This document shows, in pieces, positions 1 to 11,745 of a DNA stretch of 64,000 bases (its first letter is position 1; each line of letters opens with the position of its first letter). The position numbers and the translations under genes are program-made. Source of the stretch: an uncultured bacterium (GTDB lineage: Bacteria > Bacillota > Clostridia > Lachnospirales > Lachnospiraceae). Under the pieces are notes generated by a model. The model saw only the letters and a program-made list of their open reading frames with translations. It was not told the origin of the DNA and did not search any database. The stretch lies in assembly GCA_947243845.1 (NCBI GenBank), contig CAMXIF010000015.1, positions 1 to 64,000 on the forward strand, written 5' to 3'.

Positions 1-103
1 AAATTAAAAATCATTACATATACTCGTTTACGAGGACTGCTTCGCGGCCTCGGATGAATAAAAATATTAGGACTCAATCTCAAGATTGAAAAGGGAAACA
101 TTT

Positions 104-1066
104 ATGAGCGTCACAATCGTTTTACAGCAAATGATCATCATCTTCATTCTGATTGGCATTGGCATGGTTCTTTACCGAAGCAAAATGTTATCGGAAGAAA
201 CCTCCAAGCAGATTTCCGGCATCATCATCAATGTCACCAACCCGGCGCTTTTGATCTGTTCTGCTTTTGATGACGGTCCCAAAGTTTCCCTGCGGGAACT
301 GGGTATCGCCCTGGTATCCTATGCGGCAGTCTTTGCAATTTTAATTATTGTCGCTTTCCTGATCCCCTATATCCTTGGCGTACCAAAGAAACTCCACTAT
401 GCCTACCAGATGCTGACTATTTTCGGCAATGTGGGCTTTATCGGCATTCCGCTAGCCTCCGCCGTATTGGGCAGTGAATCACTTATTTTTGTCTCTATCT
501 TTAACCTGCTGTTCAATCTTCTGATCTATACCTTTGGAATGTCCGTGCTGCAAAGGACAGCTTCCCTGCAGGCTGCAGAAGGAGCATCGATTCCCGAAAG
601 CAGTTTAACCTCCGGCCTCTTGCAGAAATTTGTCAACGCCGGAACCATCTCCGCCGCTGCTACCATTATTTTTTATCTGGGTGATTTTCAAGTGCCCGTT
701 ATCGTATCTTCCACGCTCTCTTACACCGGACGCGCCACCACGCTCTTATCCATGCTGGTGCTTGGTGTGTCCGTTGCCCAGATAAGCCCCAGGGATATTT
801 TTTCCCATCCAAGACTCTATGCCTTTACGCTGCTTAGACAGATTCTTGTACCCATTGGCTGTATCTTGTTAATGCGCGGCCTGATTGACAATAAACTAAT
901 CCTTAACACAATGCTCCTGATGGTTGCTGTTCCTGCCGCCAATATGCCTCTCATGATTGCCAAACAGATGGATATGGACACCGATTCCATCTCACAGGGT
1001 ATCATTCTTACCACCGTCTTAAGCCTTGTGACAGTTCCCATTGCCTGTCTGTTTCTCGTTGTGTAG
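104..1066 (+). CDS. AEC-family (auxin efflux carrier-like) permease
   Basis: This is a polytopic membrane protein of about 320 residues with roughly ten hydrophobic segments and the two-bundle layout of the AEC/BASS-like permeases, which export or import organic anions such as malate. The conserved stretch with the family-typical Asn-Pro (NVTNPALL, near residue 45) and the G-N-x-G-F-x-G-x-P motif (GNVGFIGIP) can be read directly. The frame extends upstream to a TTG at 86, but the ATG at 104 is preceded by AAAAGGG at a good distance and gives a normal N-terminus, so I start there. It lies on the same strand as the next two genes, 65 bases upstream of the DUF4474 gene, so cotranscription is possible. 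The substrate cannot be told from sequence. Confidence 0.85.
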   Translation: MSVTIVLQQMIIIFILIGIGMVLYRSKMLSEETSKQISGIIINVTNPALLICSAFDDGPKVSLRELGIALVSYAAVFAILIIVAFLIPYILGVPKKLHYAYQMLTIFGNVGFIGIPLASAVLGSESLIFVSIFNLLFNLLIYTFGMSVLQRTASLQAAEGASIPESSLTSGLLQKFVNAGTISAAATIIFYLGDFQVPVIVSSTLSYTGRATTLLSMLVLGVSVAQISPRDIFSHPRLYAFTLLRQILVPIGCILLMRGLIDNKLILNTMLLMVAVPAANMPLMIAKQMDMDTDSISQGIILTTVLSLVTVPIACLFLVV

Positions 1067-1131
1067 AAATATTTGAACAATTTCTCTGTCATTGTCATAA
1101 AATAGAGTAAAACCACATAGGATATTAAGTT

Positions 1132-2040
1132 ATGTATTATTTACTCTTTGCTCTACTTCTTCTGGCCCTTCTCGGCTGCATCTTCTTTCATTGTCACAGG
1201 AAAAAAATCATCTGTAAGATCAGTTCCATGGACTGCTGTACCAAATGCTCTATCATCAAAGAACTGGTATACCCTTTCGGCTACTGTTTTCACTGTGACA
1301 GCGGTATCTTTTCTTCCACAACAGACGCCTGGCAGAAGCAAGCCGGATACACCTGGCTCTATGACTATATGGCACCCCGGTTTCAGATGGTTTTTGATGC
1401 CCTTCCTGTCTATTTTGATTATCATAGCAGAACCTGGCTGATTGAATTCTGGAAAGGCCAGTATGGTATTAATACCGGCGCAGAAATCGGCATATATCAT
1501 GCTGATTCCATCATTCCTGAGACAGATTACAAGTCCACCTGGTTTTCCTGCGCACAGGATAACGAAATGCTGGACTGTTCCTTTGTTCTATGTAACAGGC
1601 AAAATGATTGTTTACGCAATGCCGGCCGCCACTGGTGGCTCACTGCCTTTCTGGTGGGCTGCTTTTCCGAACCTTCCGCGCTCTCCATGGAAGCCACGGT
1701 CTGTTTCCCGAATAGAGAAATGCTTTCCGCTTTCGTGGATGGTCTGAAAAGAGCCGGTTACAGGGACGACAGCATCTGTGTCAAGGGTCTCCACGTAAGC
1801 TTTGTCTTCTGCCGGAATATCACGGAAAGATACAATTTGATTACCCGCTTCTGGCGCCGTTTTTCCCAATGGAAGAACAGGATCTTCTGCAAACTCTATC
1901 TGTGGGTCACCAGACCGTTTACCTGTACGGAAGACCGAATCTTATATCTGTACTATTATCTCCCGGCAGCTTTCCGCAAGCTTCTGAGACTGCGCAGGTT
2001 TAACAAACACTGCCATAAACATCATTGTAAGGAGTCCTGA
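1132..2040 (+). CDS. DUF4474 domain protein with N-terminal membrane anchor
   Basis: A protein of 302 residues with one strongly hydrophobic segment at residues 2-20 and a cytoplasmic or extracytoplasmic domain after it. The middle part (about residues 48-185) reads as the DUF4474 domain of Clostridia: an FGYCFHCDSGIFSS stretch, DAWQKQAGY, then the signature FDYHSRTWLIEFWKGQYG and TGAEIGIY. The function of this domain is unknown. The C-terminal third is basic and rich in Arg, His and Cys. It ends 2 bases before the start codon of the metallophosphoesterase, whose ribosome site lies inside this gene's end, so the two are surely cotranscribed and probably work on the same substrate or surface. 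I recognise the domain from its motif; no activity can be assigned. Confidence 0.75.
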   Translation: MYYLLFALLLLALLGCIFFHCHRKKIICKISSMDCCTKCSIIKELVYPFGYCFHCDSGIFSSTTDAWQKQAGYTWLYDYMAPRFQMVFDALPVYFDYHSRTWLIEFWKGQYGINTGAEIGIYHADSIIPETDYKSTWFSCAQDNEMLDCSFVLCNRQNDCLRNAGRHWWLTAFLVGCFSEPSALSMEATVCFPNREMLSAFVDGLKRAGYRDDSICVKGLHVSFVFCRNITERYNLITRFWRRFSQWKNRIFCKLYLWVTRPFTCTEDRILYLYYYLPAAFRKLLRLRRFNKHCHKHHCKES

Positions 2041-2042
2041 CC

Positions 2043-2900
2043 ATGAGCGTTTCTTCCCGTCTTAACCACGCTTTCCTAAATGCTCCTCTGCTCCCTTTGT
2101 CAAACCGTTCCCGCTATATTCTCATGAGCGACTGCCACAGAGGTATGGGCAACTCTTCCGACAATTTTTTAAAAAACCAACATCTGTATTTTGCCGCACT
2201 GGAATACTATTACAGACAGGGATTTACCTATATCGAACTGGGAGATGGAGATGAACTATGGGAAAACAGAAACATGAAAAATATTCTGGATATCCACAGC
2301 GATGTTTTCTGGTTTTTCACGCAATTTTACAAGGAAAATCGACTGTATCTGCTCTATGGAAACCATGATATTGTCAAAAGAAAAAAGAGAGTGCACTCTC
2401 TCTTCCCCAATCTCACTTTTTATGAAAGTATCATTCTCACTACGGACCTGCTGCCTGGCAACAGGTCCCATATATCCTTATATCTTACACACGGACACCA
2501 GGCCAGTATGCTCAATTCCACATTCTGGCCCCTCTCCCGCTTCCTTGTCCGATATATCTGGCGCCCCCTGGAAAACATGGGTGTACTGGACCCCACCAGC
2601 GCCGCCAAAAACTATCACGTCAAAAATAAATGCGAGGTCCGTCTAAACCAGTGGGCTGAAGATAATCACCATATCCTGATTACCGGCCACACTCACCGAC
2701 CTATCCTGCCTGCTGAACCTGCCTGCTACTATAACACAGGAAGCTGTGTCCACCCCCGCTGCATCACCTGCATCGAGATTGAACGCCAGACCATGACCTT
2801 AGTCAAATGGAGTATGAGTGCCAGAGCAGACAGTACGCTCTATGTGGCCAGAGAAATAATTTCAGGACCGATCCCCCTGTCTAACCCGCCGGCACTCTAA
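2043..2900 (+). CDS. calcineurin-like metallophosphoesterase
   Basis: A 285-residue metallophosphoesterase. All the metal-binding blocks of the calcineurin-like fold are present in order: D-x-H (SDCHRG, near residue 30), GDGDELWE (near 67), YGNHD (near 106), THGH (near 150) and GHTH (near 219). Enzymes of this type cleave phosphomonoesters or phosphodiesters, including UDP-diacylglucosamine in Gram-negatives, but the family is broad and no lipid A pathway is expected here. There is no signal peptide, so it should act in the cytoplasm. The start has AAGGAG eight bases upstream, inside the end of the DUF4474 gene. It converges with pyruvate kinase with 11 bases between the stops and no obvious terminator. 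Confidence 0.85.
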   Translation: MSVSSRLNHAFLNAPLLPLSNRSRYILMSDCHRGMGNSSDNFLKNQHLYFAALEYYYRQGFTYIELGDGDELWENRNMKNILDIHSDVFWFFTQFYKENRLYLLYGNHDIVKRKKRVHSLFPNLTFYESIILTTDLLPGNRSHISLYLTHGHQASMLNSTFWPLSRFLVRYIWRPLENMGVLDPTSAAKNYHVKNKCEVRLNQWAEDNHHILITGHTHRPILPAEPACYYNTGSCVHPRCITCIEIERQTMTLVKWSMSARADSTLYVAREIISGPIPLSNPPAL

Positions 2901-2911
2901 TAAACATACAT

Positions 2912-4327
2912 TTATACAATCTGTACCTTAATCATGTTCGTTGTCCCGGAGCATCCAATCGGCACACCTGAAGTGATGACTGTCAGATCTCCCTTTTTTA
3001 AAAATCCCTTCTTCTCAGCAGCCATAATCGCCTTATCAAATAGTGCGTAAGCGTCCTTCTCTTCTTTGATCACAAGCGGCGTCACTCCCCACGCCAGAGA
3101 CAATTGTCTGCACACCTTCTCCGTGGTGGCACAGCTTATAATATCACTCTTCGGCCGATAGCTGGACACCATTCTTGCCGATCTGCCGGATTTGGTGACT
3201 GTCACAATAGCAGTTGCATTTAAATCCAATGCTGTGGTGCAGGTAGCATGACAGATCGCATCCGTGATATCCGGATTCGCCTCTCTTTCAAACAGGAAAA
3301 ACCGCTTGCGGTAATCCACGTCCTGCTCCGTGCGCTCCGCAATCCTTACCATTGTCTTGACAGCCTCCACCGGATAAGACCCTGCCGCCGTTTCTCCGGA
3401 GAGCATGATAGCGCTGGTACCATCATAAACTGCATTGGCAACATCCGTAGTCTCCGCCCTGGTCGGCCTGGGATTCTTGATCATAGATTCCAGCATCTGC
3501 GTGGCAGTAATGACCTGTTTGCCTGCACGATATACTTTCTTAATAATCTTCTTCTGAATCACAGGCACTTCCTCATAAGGAATCTCCACCCCCATATCAC
3601 CGCGGGCTACCATAATACCATCCGACACTTCCACAATATCATCAATATTGGCTACACCCTGCGCATTCTCTATCTTGGAAATAATCTTGATATCCTCACC
3701 GCCATTCTTTTCAAGCAGCTTACGAAGCTGCAGGATATCCTCCTTCTTCTGTACGAAAGATGCTGCAATGAAATCTACATCCTGTTCTATACCAAACAGG
3801 ATATCCTCTCTGTCTTTATCGCTGATATACGGCATGGAAAGATCCACATCCGGCACATTGACACCTTTATGATTGGAGACAACGCCGCCATTGATAACCC
3901 GGCAGACAATATCGTTTTTTTCCACTTTCTCTACTTTCATCTCAATCAGTCCGTCATCGATCAGCACTCGCATACCCACCTCAAGATCCTCATAGAGACG
4001 GTTGTAAGTCACACTTACCTTATCCTTTGTTCCCTCCACTTCATCGGCCGTCAGTGTAAAAAGCTGCCCCTCTTCCAGGATTACTTTTCCTTCCTTAAAA
4101 TTCTTTACACGAACCTCAGGTCCCTTCGTATCAAGCAGGATTGCCACCGGTCTGCCCACTTCTTTCCGAAGTTTTTTGACCATATCCATCCTCTTCTTAT
4201 GATCTTCATAAGTGCCGTGGGAAAAATTACATCTTGCCACATTCATCCCTTCCAGCATCATCTGTCTTAATACTTCCTCATTGTCTGTGGAAGGTCCCAG
4301 TGTACATACAATCTTTGTTTTGCGCAT
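2912..4327 (-). CDS. pyk: pyruvate kinase
   Basis: Pyruvate kinase of 471 residues, the last step of glycolysis, which makes pyruvate and ATP from phosphoenolpyruvate and ADP. It starts with the typical RKTKIVCTLGPSTD, carries NFSHG near residue 34, the metal/PEP-binding stretch MVARGDMGVEIP and the GTSAIMLSGETAAG loop. The length fits the standard form; the extra C-terminal PEP-utiliser-like domain of Bacillus enzymes is absent. The frame runs nine codons upstream, but GGAGG lies five bases before the ATG at 4327, so I use that start. A candidate promoter is at 4441-4468. Confidence 0.97.
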   Translation of the reverse strand: MRKTKIVCTLGPSTDNEEVLRQMMLEGMNVARCNFSHGTYEDHKKRMDMVKKLRKEVGRPVAILLDTKGPEVRVKNFKEGKVILEEGQLFTLTADEVEGTKDKVSVTYNRLYEDLEVGMRVLIDDGLIEMKVEKVEKNDIVCRVINGGVVSNHKGVNVPDVDLSMPYISDKDREDILFGIEQDVDFIAASFVQKKEDILQLRKLLEKNGGEDIKIISKIENAQGVANIDDIVEVSDGIMVARGDMGVEIPYEEVPVIQKKIIKKVYRAGKQVITATQMLESMIKNPRPTRAETTDVANAVYDGTSAIMLSGETAAGSYPVEAVKTMVRIAERTEQDVDYRKRFFLFEREANPDITDAICHATCTTALDLNATAIVTVTKSGRSARMVSSYRPKSDIISCATTEKVCRQLSLAWGVTPLVIKEEKDAYALFDKAIMAAEKKGFLKKGDLTVITSGVPIGCSGTTNMIKVQIV

Positions 4328-4440
4328 CCTTACCTCCGTTCTCCGGTCTTTCACCGGGCTATATCCACCCTGTTATGCGGGCCAAAAGAATCACCCAGGA
4401 CAAATTCTTTGGCCAACACAAAAATGTGGAAATTTACTAT

Positions 4441-4468
4441 ATTATACTGTATAATAAATGCGGTTAAA
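4441..4468 (-). promoter_or_regulatory. candidate promoter of pyk
   Basis: On the minus strand TTTAAC (4463-4468) and a perfect TATAAT (4441-4446) are 16 bases apart. This would start transcription about 105 bases upstream of the pyruvate kinase start codon. The -35 box is weak, so this is an inference. Confidence 0.4.
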
Positions 4469-4991
4469 AGGAAAAAATCTTTCTACACTAATAAAGACAG
4501 AAAAAAGAGGTCAAGGAATTGTTTCACAGGATCTGTGGTTTTCACTAAAAGATTTCTGGTATATTCCCCTTGTCTGCGGTGTATTTGCAACGACTGCCGC
4601 AGCCCTGTTTGGATACTTCCTAAAAGGAAAACTCCTTAAAATTTATACGGCTGTTATTTTTGGCGCTGGAATCTGTATTTATATACAGGGGACGACTCAT
4701 CCTGGACGCACTCTTTTGGATTATCATAATCTGTACATGTATCGTATTATGTCTCCGGAATGGTAAATATATTCAGAAAATCATAACCGGTGTATCGCTG
4801 TTTTTGATGCCGAAAGCGAAAACAATAAAAAGCGATACTATTATAAGACGATAAAAGTTGCAACAGAAATCACCGGAAAATCCACAGAAAAAATGTTTGA
4901 ATATGAAGTAGATCCCGCAGGCATCTCTCTGGAAAATTTTCATTTGACCGGCGTAGAGTATGACGCAAACGGCAAGATAGAGAATGAATAG
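4458..4991 (+). pseudogene. decayed membrane-protein gene (sulfatase/LTA-synthase-like remnant)
   Basis: Two reading frames together give pieces of what looks like one long protein. Frame one (4458-4766) encodes two or three membrane spans ending in FGAGICIYIQG. A second frame (to about 4854) continues with another span and GKYIQKIITGVSLFL. The first frame then resumes after its stop (about 4785-4991) with a soluble, charged tail ending in ANGKIENE. No frame carries the whole. The spans resemble, from memory, the N-terminal membrane part of sulfatase-like phosphoglycerol transferases common in Lachnospiraceae, whose catalytic domain would be missing here. That family call is an inference. The frame breaks and lost middle are seen in the sequence. 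Confidence 0.5.
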
Positions 4992-5002
4992 TAAATAAAA
5001 CA

Positions 5003-5028
5003 GGTGGCAGATCAGAAAATCTGCCACC
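5003..5028. terminator. bidirectional terminator between remnant and lacZ
   Basis: Perfect 10-base inverted repeat (GGTGGCAGAT / ATCTGCCACC) with a six-base loop. On the minus strand it is followed by TGTTTTATTT, so it should end the beta-galactosidase transcript. Confidence 0.8.
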
Positions 5029-5073
5029 ATTTCTTATCTGTGATCACACAACAAGCAACCCGCAAAGCTTATC

Positions 5074-8157
<3,084 letters not shown>

Positions 8158-8283
8158 TTAAATTTTGCCGCCAACATAGGTACAATAAAGGTGCCAAAAA
8201 CATCCTTGTAAATCCAGACGCCCCTGACACCTTCCTGTCAACAAATCGTTACACCGATCTGTTATGTTTCATCAGAATCTCTG

Positions 8284-9090
8284 TTATTTCACAGCACCTG
8301 TGATACCTTCTGCGAAAGCATTCTGCAGACAGAAGAATACGATCGCGGTGGGCAGTGTACAGATTAGCACTGCTAACATCAGCATGCCATAATCAGTCAC
8401 ATAACCCTCTGTCAGATTGGCCACCACCATAGGCATCGTCTGACTCGTAGTATCCGTCATGATAACCTTCGGCCACAGATAACTGTTCCAGGCATTCATA
8501 AAGGTGATCGTCATAGCCGCTGCGTAAGTGGAACGCATGGTCGGCATGAACATCTGGAAAAAGATTCGAATCTCAGATAGACCGTCAATCCTGGCCGCCT
8601 CCATAATATCATGCGGGAAAGATCTTGCACTCTGTCTAAACATCATGATCAGGAATGGAGTCGATACTGTCGGCAGGATAAAACCGATCGTAGTATTGAG
8701 CCAGCCAAACTTGGAAACCATCTGGAACAAAGGTATCATAGTGGCCACAAAAGGCACCATCATTGCCAGAAGGATAATATTCATGACCATATCTTTTCCT
8801 CTGTCATGATAAATCTCAAAACCATAACCTGCCAGCGAACAGACCACCAAGGATACCAGTGTCAGGATAGCTGCATATTTAAAAGAGTTGCCAAACGCTC
8901 TCCCCACATTCTGTGTCGCCAGAAGGTTGTTCAGGTTCTCCATAAAATACGCGCCGGGAACCAGCCGCCCGGAAATGACTTCTGCGCTTTTATTCGTTGC
9001 CGCACTCACCATCCAGTACAGCGGAAAAACAGAAATAAATGACACTATGCACAAAAACAGATACATACCGAATTTTTTCAATTTAATCAC
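8284..9090 (-). CDS. carbohydrate ABC transporter permease (MalG type)
   Basis: Inner-membrane permease of about 268 residues with six predicted spans. The EAA loop that docks on the ATPase is clear (EAARIDGLSEIRIFFQMFMP, near residue 185). Such proteins pair with a MalF-type permease, a lipoprotein binding protein and a shared MsmK/UgpC-type ATPase. No ATPase is encoded here, so it must borrow one from elsewhere, as is usual in Firmicutes. A GTG at 9099 is possible, but the GTG at 9090 has AGGTGAT at the right distance, so I prefer it. It overlaps the end of the upstream permease by 8 bases, which indicates translational coupling. Confidence 0.9.
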   Translation of the reverse strand: MIKLKKFGMYLFLCIVSFISVFPLYWMVSAATNKSAEVISGRLVPGAYFMENLNNLLATQNVGRAFGNSFKYAAILTLVSLVVCSLAGYGFEIYHDRGKDMVMNIILLAMMVPFVATMIPLFQMVSKFGWLNTTIGFILPTVSTPFLIMMFRQSARSFPHDIMEAARIDGLSEIRIFFQMFMPTMRSTYAAAMTITFMNAWNSYLWPKVIMTDTTSQTMPMVVANLTEGYVTDYGMLMLAVLICTLPTAIVFFCLQNAFAEGITGAVK

Positions 9091-9973
9091 GCTTATCACC
9101 TACTTTCATCTGTAGGAATGCCAGGATGGCAACCAGAATTAAAATAAAGAAGGACATTGCTGCCGAGTAGCCAAAGTTTGGTACATATTTAAATGACATA
9201 TCATATATGTAATGCGACATGGTAATCGAAGTATTCGCCGGGCCTCCATTGGTCAGGTTCACAGACTCATCAAACAGCTGCAATGTACCATTGGTGGACA
9301 TGATGGCCGTCAACAGAATCGTTGGCTTCAAGAGCGGCACTGTAATCCGGAAGAATGTCTGCACAGCCGATGCACCATCAATCTTAGCCGCCTCATAAAT
9401 TGAATACTCGATGTTTTGCAGACCAGACAGGTAGAACACCATATTATACCCCGTCCACCGCCATAAGAGTGCAATGATGATAACGATTCTTGCACTGAAC
9501 GTATTGGTCAGGAAAGCATAGGGCTGATCCAGAATCCCAAGCTTTACAAACAGCAGATTGATAAGGCCGTTGTTCGCAAACAGGGAACGGAAAATGATCG
9601 CATATGCTACCAGAGATGTCGCACAGGGTAAGAAGATCATTGTACGGAAAAGTCCTTTGAACTTCAAATCCTTATTATTTAGTATAGATGCCAAAATCAA
9701 TGCAAAGATCAGCATGATCGGCACCTGAATGATCAAATAGAAAAATGTATTTTTAACGGACTGGAGAAACACCTTATCCTGGAACATTCGCGTGTAATTC
9801 AAAATACCGCAGGGCTTCATATTCGCCCCTACACCCGTCTGAAAAGATAAAAGGAGCGCTCTTATCATCGGTATGAAACTCATGACTAAAATCAACAATG
9901 CACCCGGTGCCAGAAACGCCCACCCCGTCAGATTATGTTTTCTGCTAAGCGTCATTTTTTTTGGCTTGCTCAA
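9083..9973 (-). CDS. sugar ABC transporter permease (MalF type)
   Basis: Permease of about 296 residues with six spans and the EAA loop (YEAAKIDGASAVQTFFRITV, near residue 200). It is the partner of the downstream MalG-type permease in a carbohydrate importer. The start needs care. An in-frame ATG lies at 10030, inside an inverted repeat and with no ribosome site. A TTG at 9973 is preceded by GAAGGAGGGAG at ideal spacing and gives MSKPKKMTLSRKHN, the usual basic N-terminus. I therefore call a TTG start. The transporter most likely brings in a beta-galactoside, judged only from the neighbouring beta-galactosidase. Confidence 0.9.
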   Translation of the reverse strand: MSKPKKMTLSRKHNLTGWAFLAPGALLILVMSFIPMIRALLLSFQTGVGANMKPCGILNYTRMFQDKVFLQSVKNTFFYLIIQVPIMLIFALILASILNNKDLKFKGLFRTMIFLPCATSLVAYAIIFRSLFANNGLINLLFVKLGILDQPYAFLTNTFSARIVIIIALLWRWTGYNMVFYLSGLQNIEYSIYEAAKIDGASAVQTFFRITVPLLKPTILLTAIMSTNGTLQLFDESVNLTNGGPANTSITMSHYIYDMSFKYVPNFGYSAAMSFFILILVAILAFLQMKVGDKRD

Positions 9974-10001
9974 GAAACTCCCTCCTTCTCTGTCTTTGGA
10001 G

Positions 10002-10041
10002 AAAATAGGGGAACAGCCCGTTAAAACCATTCCCCTATTTT
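10002..10041 (-). terminator. hairpin between binding protein and permease genes
   Basis: A perfect 12-base inverted repeat (10002-10013 and 10030-10041, AAAATAGGGGAA type) lies between the binding-protein stop and the MalF start. On the minus strand it is followed by only a short T-rich tail. Such partial terminators commonly let the binding protein be made in excess of the permeases and protect its mRNA 3-prime end. Confidence 0.7.
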
Positions 10042-10088
10042 TGCTTAAATTATATTACAATCCTCTTGATCGAGCGAAACTCAATCTA

Positions 10089-11468
10089 TTATTGTCCCAT
10101 ATTAAAGTTAATGGTAGATTCTGCTGTCTCTAACTCAGTTGCAAGATCACTGCCGTTGATATAGTTTGTGATCGCTGTTGCTACAGCATTACGAGCCTCA
10201 TAGTAGTAAACGCCTGTAATATTGGACGGAACCTTGGTAGAGAAGTCAACGATCTTAGCAGATACTGCATCACCGCCGAAGAAATCGCTGGGTGCGCCAT
10301 ACGCATCGGAATCACCTGCCGGAGCCCATGTTGCCAGAGCGCCGCTCGGAAGGATATTGTCATACAGTTCTGTGCTGCCTGCAAAGGTGCTGCCCAGGAA
10401 ATCTGCTGCCAATGCCTGATTCTTGCAGCTTGTGGTAACTGCCCAAGAAGAACCGCCGTTGTTGGAGTAGTTAGTTGCATTAGATACGCCTACCAGGCTG
10501 GGCATATTTGTGATCGCCCAGTTACCAGCCTGATCTTCTGCTGTCTGAACGGAAGCCATGATCCAGCAGCCGTTGATTGTGCCTGCTACTTCACCGCTAA
10601 CGATAGAACCTACATACTCATCCCAGCTGTTAACCTCAGCCAACACACCAGTATCCTTCAGGTTCTTATAGGTCTCCATAACTGCTTTCAATGTATCATT
10701 GTTTACAATGTTAGCTGTGCCGTCTTCATTGAATAAGGATGCGCCTGCGGACTGCATCATCATCATGATCAGGTCGCACTCACCTGCCTGCATTGTGATG
10801 AGGGGCTTGCCTGTCGCTTCAAGAACCTTCTTACCATTCTCAATATACTGGTCAAATGTGATATCTGTGAAGTCATCGACTGTCAGGCCTGCCTGCTCCA
10901 GTAAGTCTGTACGATAACATGCAACTACAGCGCCGTTATCGAAAGGAACACCATAATTCTTACCGTCAACTACAGAGTATGCTGTCTTACCTGCTGCAAA
11001 CTGTGAAAAATCAATGCCGCTGCCTGTCAGATCCGCACATACATCCGGGAAGCTGATAACATTCTTCTGGAATGCATTGTCCTGCATCAGGAAGATATCG
11101 GGCAATGTGCTCAGGTCACCGGAAGTCGCTGCTGTTGTAATCTTTGTCTGGATATCATCCCAAGGTGTCTCTACTACATTTAACTTGAAGTTCGGATGGT
11201 CTTTCTGATAAACCTTCTCTGCCTCATACATTGCGTTTAAGTTAAACGCCGGATCCCAACACCAAACAGTCAGTGTCTCTTCGCCGCCTGCCGCATCTGC
11301 AGCCGGAGCCTCTGTCCCTGCGTCTGCCGCTCCTGCATCCGCAGCGGGTGCCTCTGTTGTTGCTCCCCCATTGTCTGCAGCAGGTGCCTGTGTTCCAGAA
11401 CCGCCGCAGCCTGCCAATGAAAGAATCATTGCAGATGCCAATAAAGTTGCTAAAATCTTTCTTTTCAT
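10089..11468 (-). CDS. sugar ABC transporter substrate-binding lipoprotein
   Basis: Family 1 extracellular solute-binding protein of 459 residues. It has a signal peptide (KRK, then a hydrophobic run) with a lipobox ending in LAGC, so Cys21 should be lipidated. A low-complexity linker of Ala, Thr, Glu and Asp (about 25-62) follows, then the binding domain beginning LTVWCWDP. The frame extends 50 codons upstream, but the ATG at 11468 has GGGAGG seven bases before it and gives the signal peptide. It captures the sugar outside the cell and delivers it to the two permeases encoded downstream. It is the first gene of that unit, 278 bases after the AraC gene. Confidence 0.95.
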   Translation of the reverse strand: MKRKILATLLASAMILSLAGCGGSGTQAPAADNGGATTEAPAADAGAADAGTEAPAADAAGGEETLTVWCWDPAFNLNAMYEAEKVYQKDHPNFKLNVVETPWDDIQTKITTAATSGDLSTLPDIFLMQDNAFQKNVISFPDVCADLTGSGIDFSQFAAGKTAYSVVDGKNYGVPFDNGAVVACYRTDLLEQAGLTVDDFTDITFDQYIENGKKVLEATGKPLITMQAGECDLIMMMMQSAGASLFNEDGTANIVNNDTLKAVMETYKNLKDTGVLAEVNSWDEYVGSIVSGEVAGTINGCWIMASVQTAEDQAGNWAITNMPSLVGVSNATNYSNNGGSSWAVTTSCKNQALAADFLGSTFAGSTELYDNILPSGALATWAPAGDSDAYGAPSDFFGGDAVSAKIVDFSTKVPSNITGVYYYEARNAVATAITNYINGSDLATELETAESTINFNMGQ

Positions 11469-11594
11469 CTTTCTTCCTCCCATTTTCCCTTTTTTGTGCA
11501 TATTGTGCACTGTGCCAGTTGGCTTTTCTTCAGTTTTCATAGGCATTCCGTCATTTTGTATACTATAATGCCTTTTCCAACTGTTCGTATATGC

Positions 11595-11600
11595 ATTATA
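11595..11600 (-). promoter_or_regulatory. candidate -10 box of the sugar transporter operon
   Basis: A perfect TATAAT on the minus strand lies about 125 bases upstream of the binding-protein start codon. No convincing -35 box is spaced from it, which would fit a promoter that depends on an activator such as the adjacent AraC protein. This is an inference. Confidence 0.3.
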
Positions 11601-11640
11601 ACTCTTTATTTTTTCCATGTGCTATCATCAAAAAGCAAAA

Positions 11641-11672
11641 AAGATGCAAATTCGACCATCAACTTGCATCTT
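11641..11672 (-). terminator. probable terminator of the araC-like gene
   Basis: Nine-base inverted repeat (AAGATGCAA / TTGCATCTT) with a 14-base loop. On the minus strand it is followed by a T-rich run, about 75 bases after the regulator stop codon. GC content is low, so it may be weak or leaky. Confidence 0.5.
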
Positions 11673-11681
11673 AAACGTTTA
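11672..11681. promoter_or_regulatory. palindrome TAAACGTTTA, possible operator
   Basis: A perfect 10-base palindrome with a central CG lies upstream of the sugar transporter genes. It has the shape of the core of LacI/CcpA-type operators, although it lacks the full cre flanks. It could serve catabolite control. Low certainty. Confidence 0.3.
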
Positions 11682-11745
11682 CGTTATTGAATCTACCATT
11701 ATTTTGTCAAGCAGTATATCTACAAATTTCATTAATATCCATACT

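Noticed and set aside
24..54. Small hairpins (CTCGTTTACGAG and GAGG..CCTC) before the first gene
   Set aside because: Short stems without a T tract at the window edge; no upstream context to interpret them.
3248..4270. 340-codon open frame on the plus strand opposite pyk
   Set aside because: It is the antisense shadow of pyruvate kinase, has a His/Ile-rich composition with no domain, and no ribosome site.
8225..8242. Short inverted repeat TGACA..TGTCA between a permease gene and lacZ
   Set aside because: Five-base arms with no T tract; too weak to call a terminator or operator.
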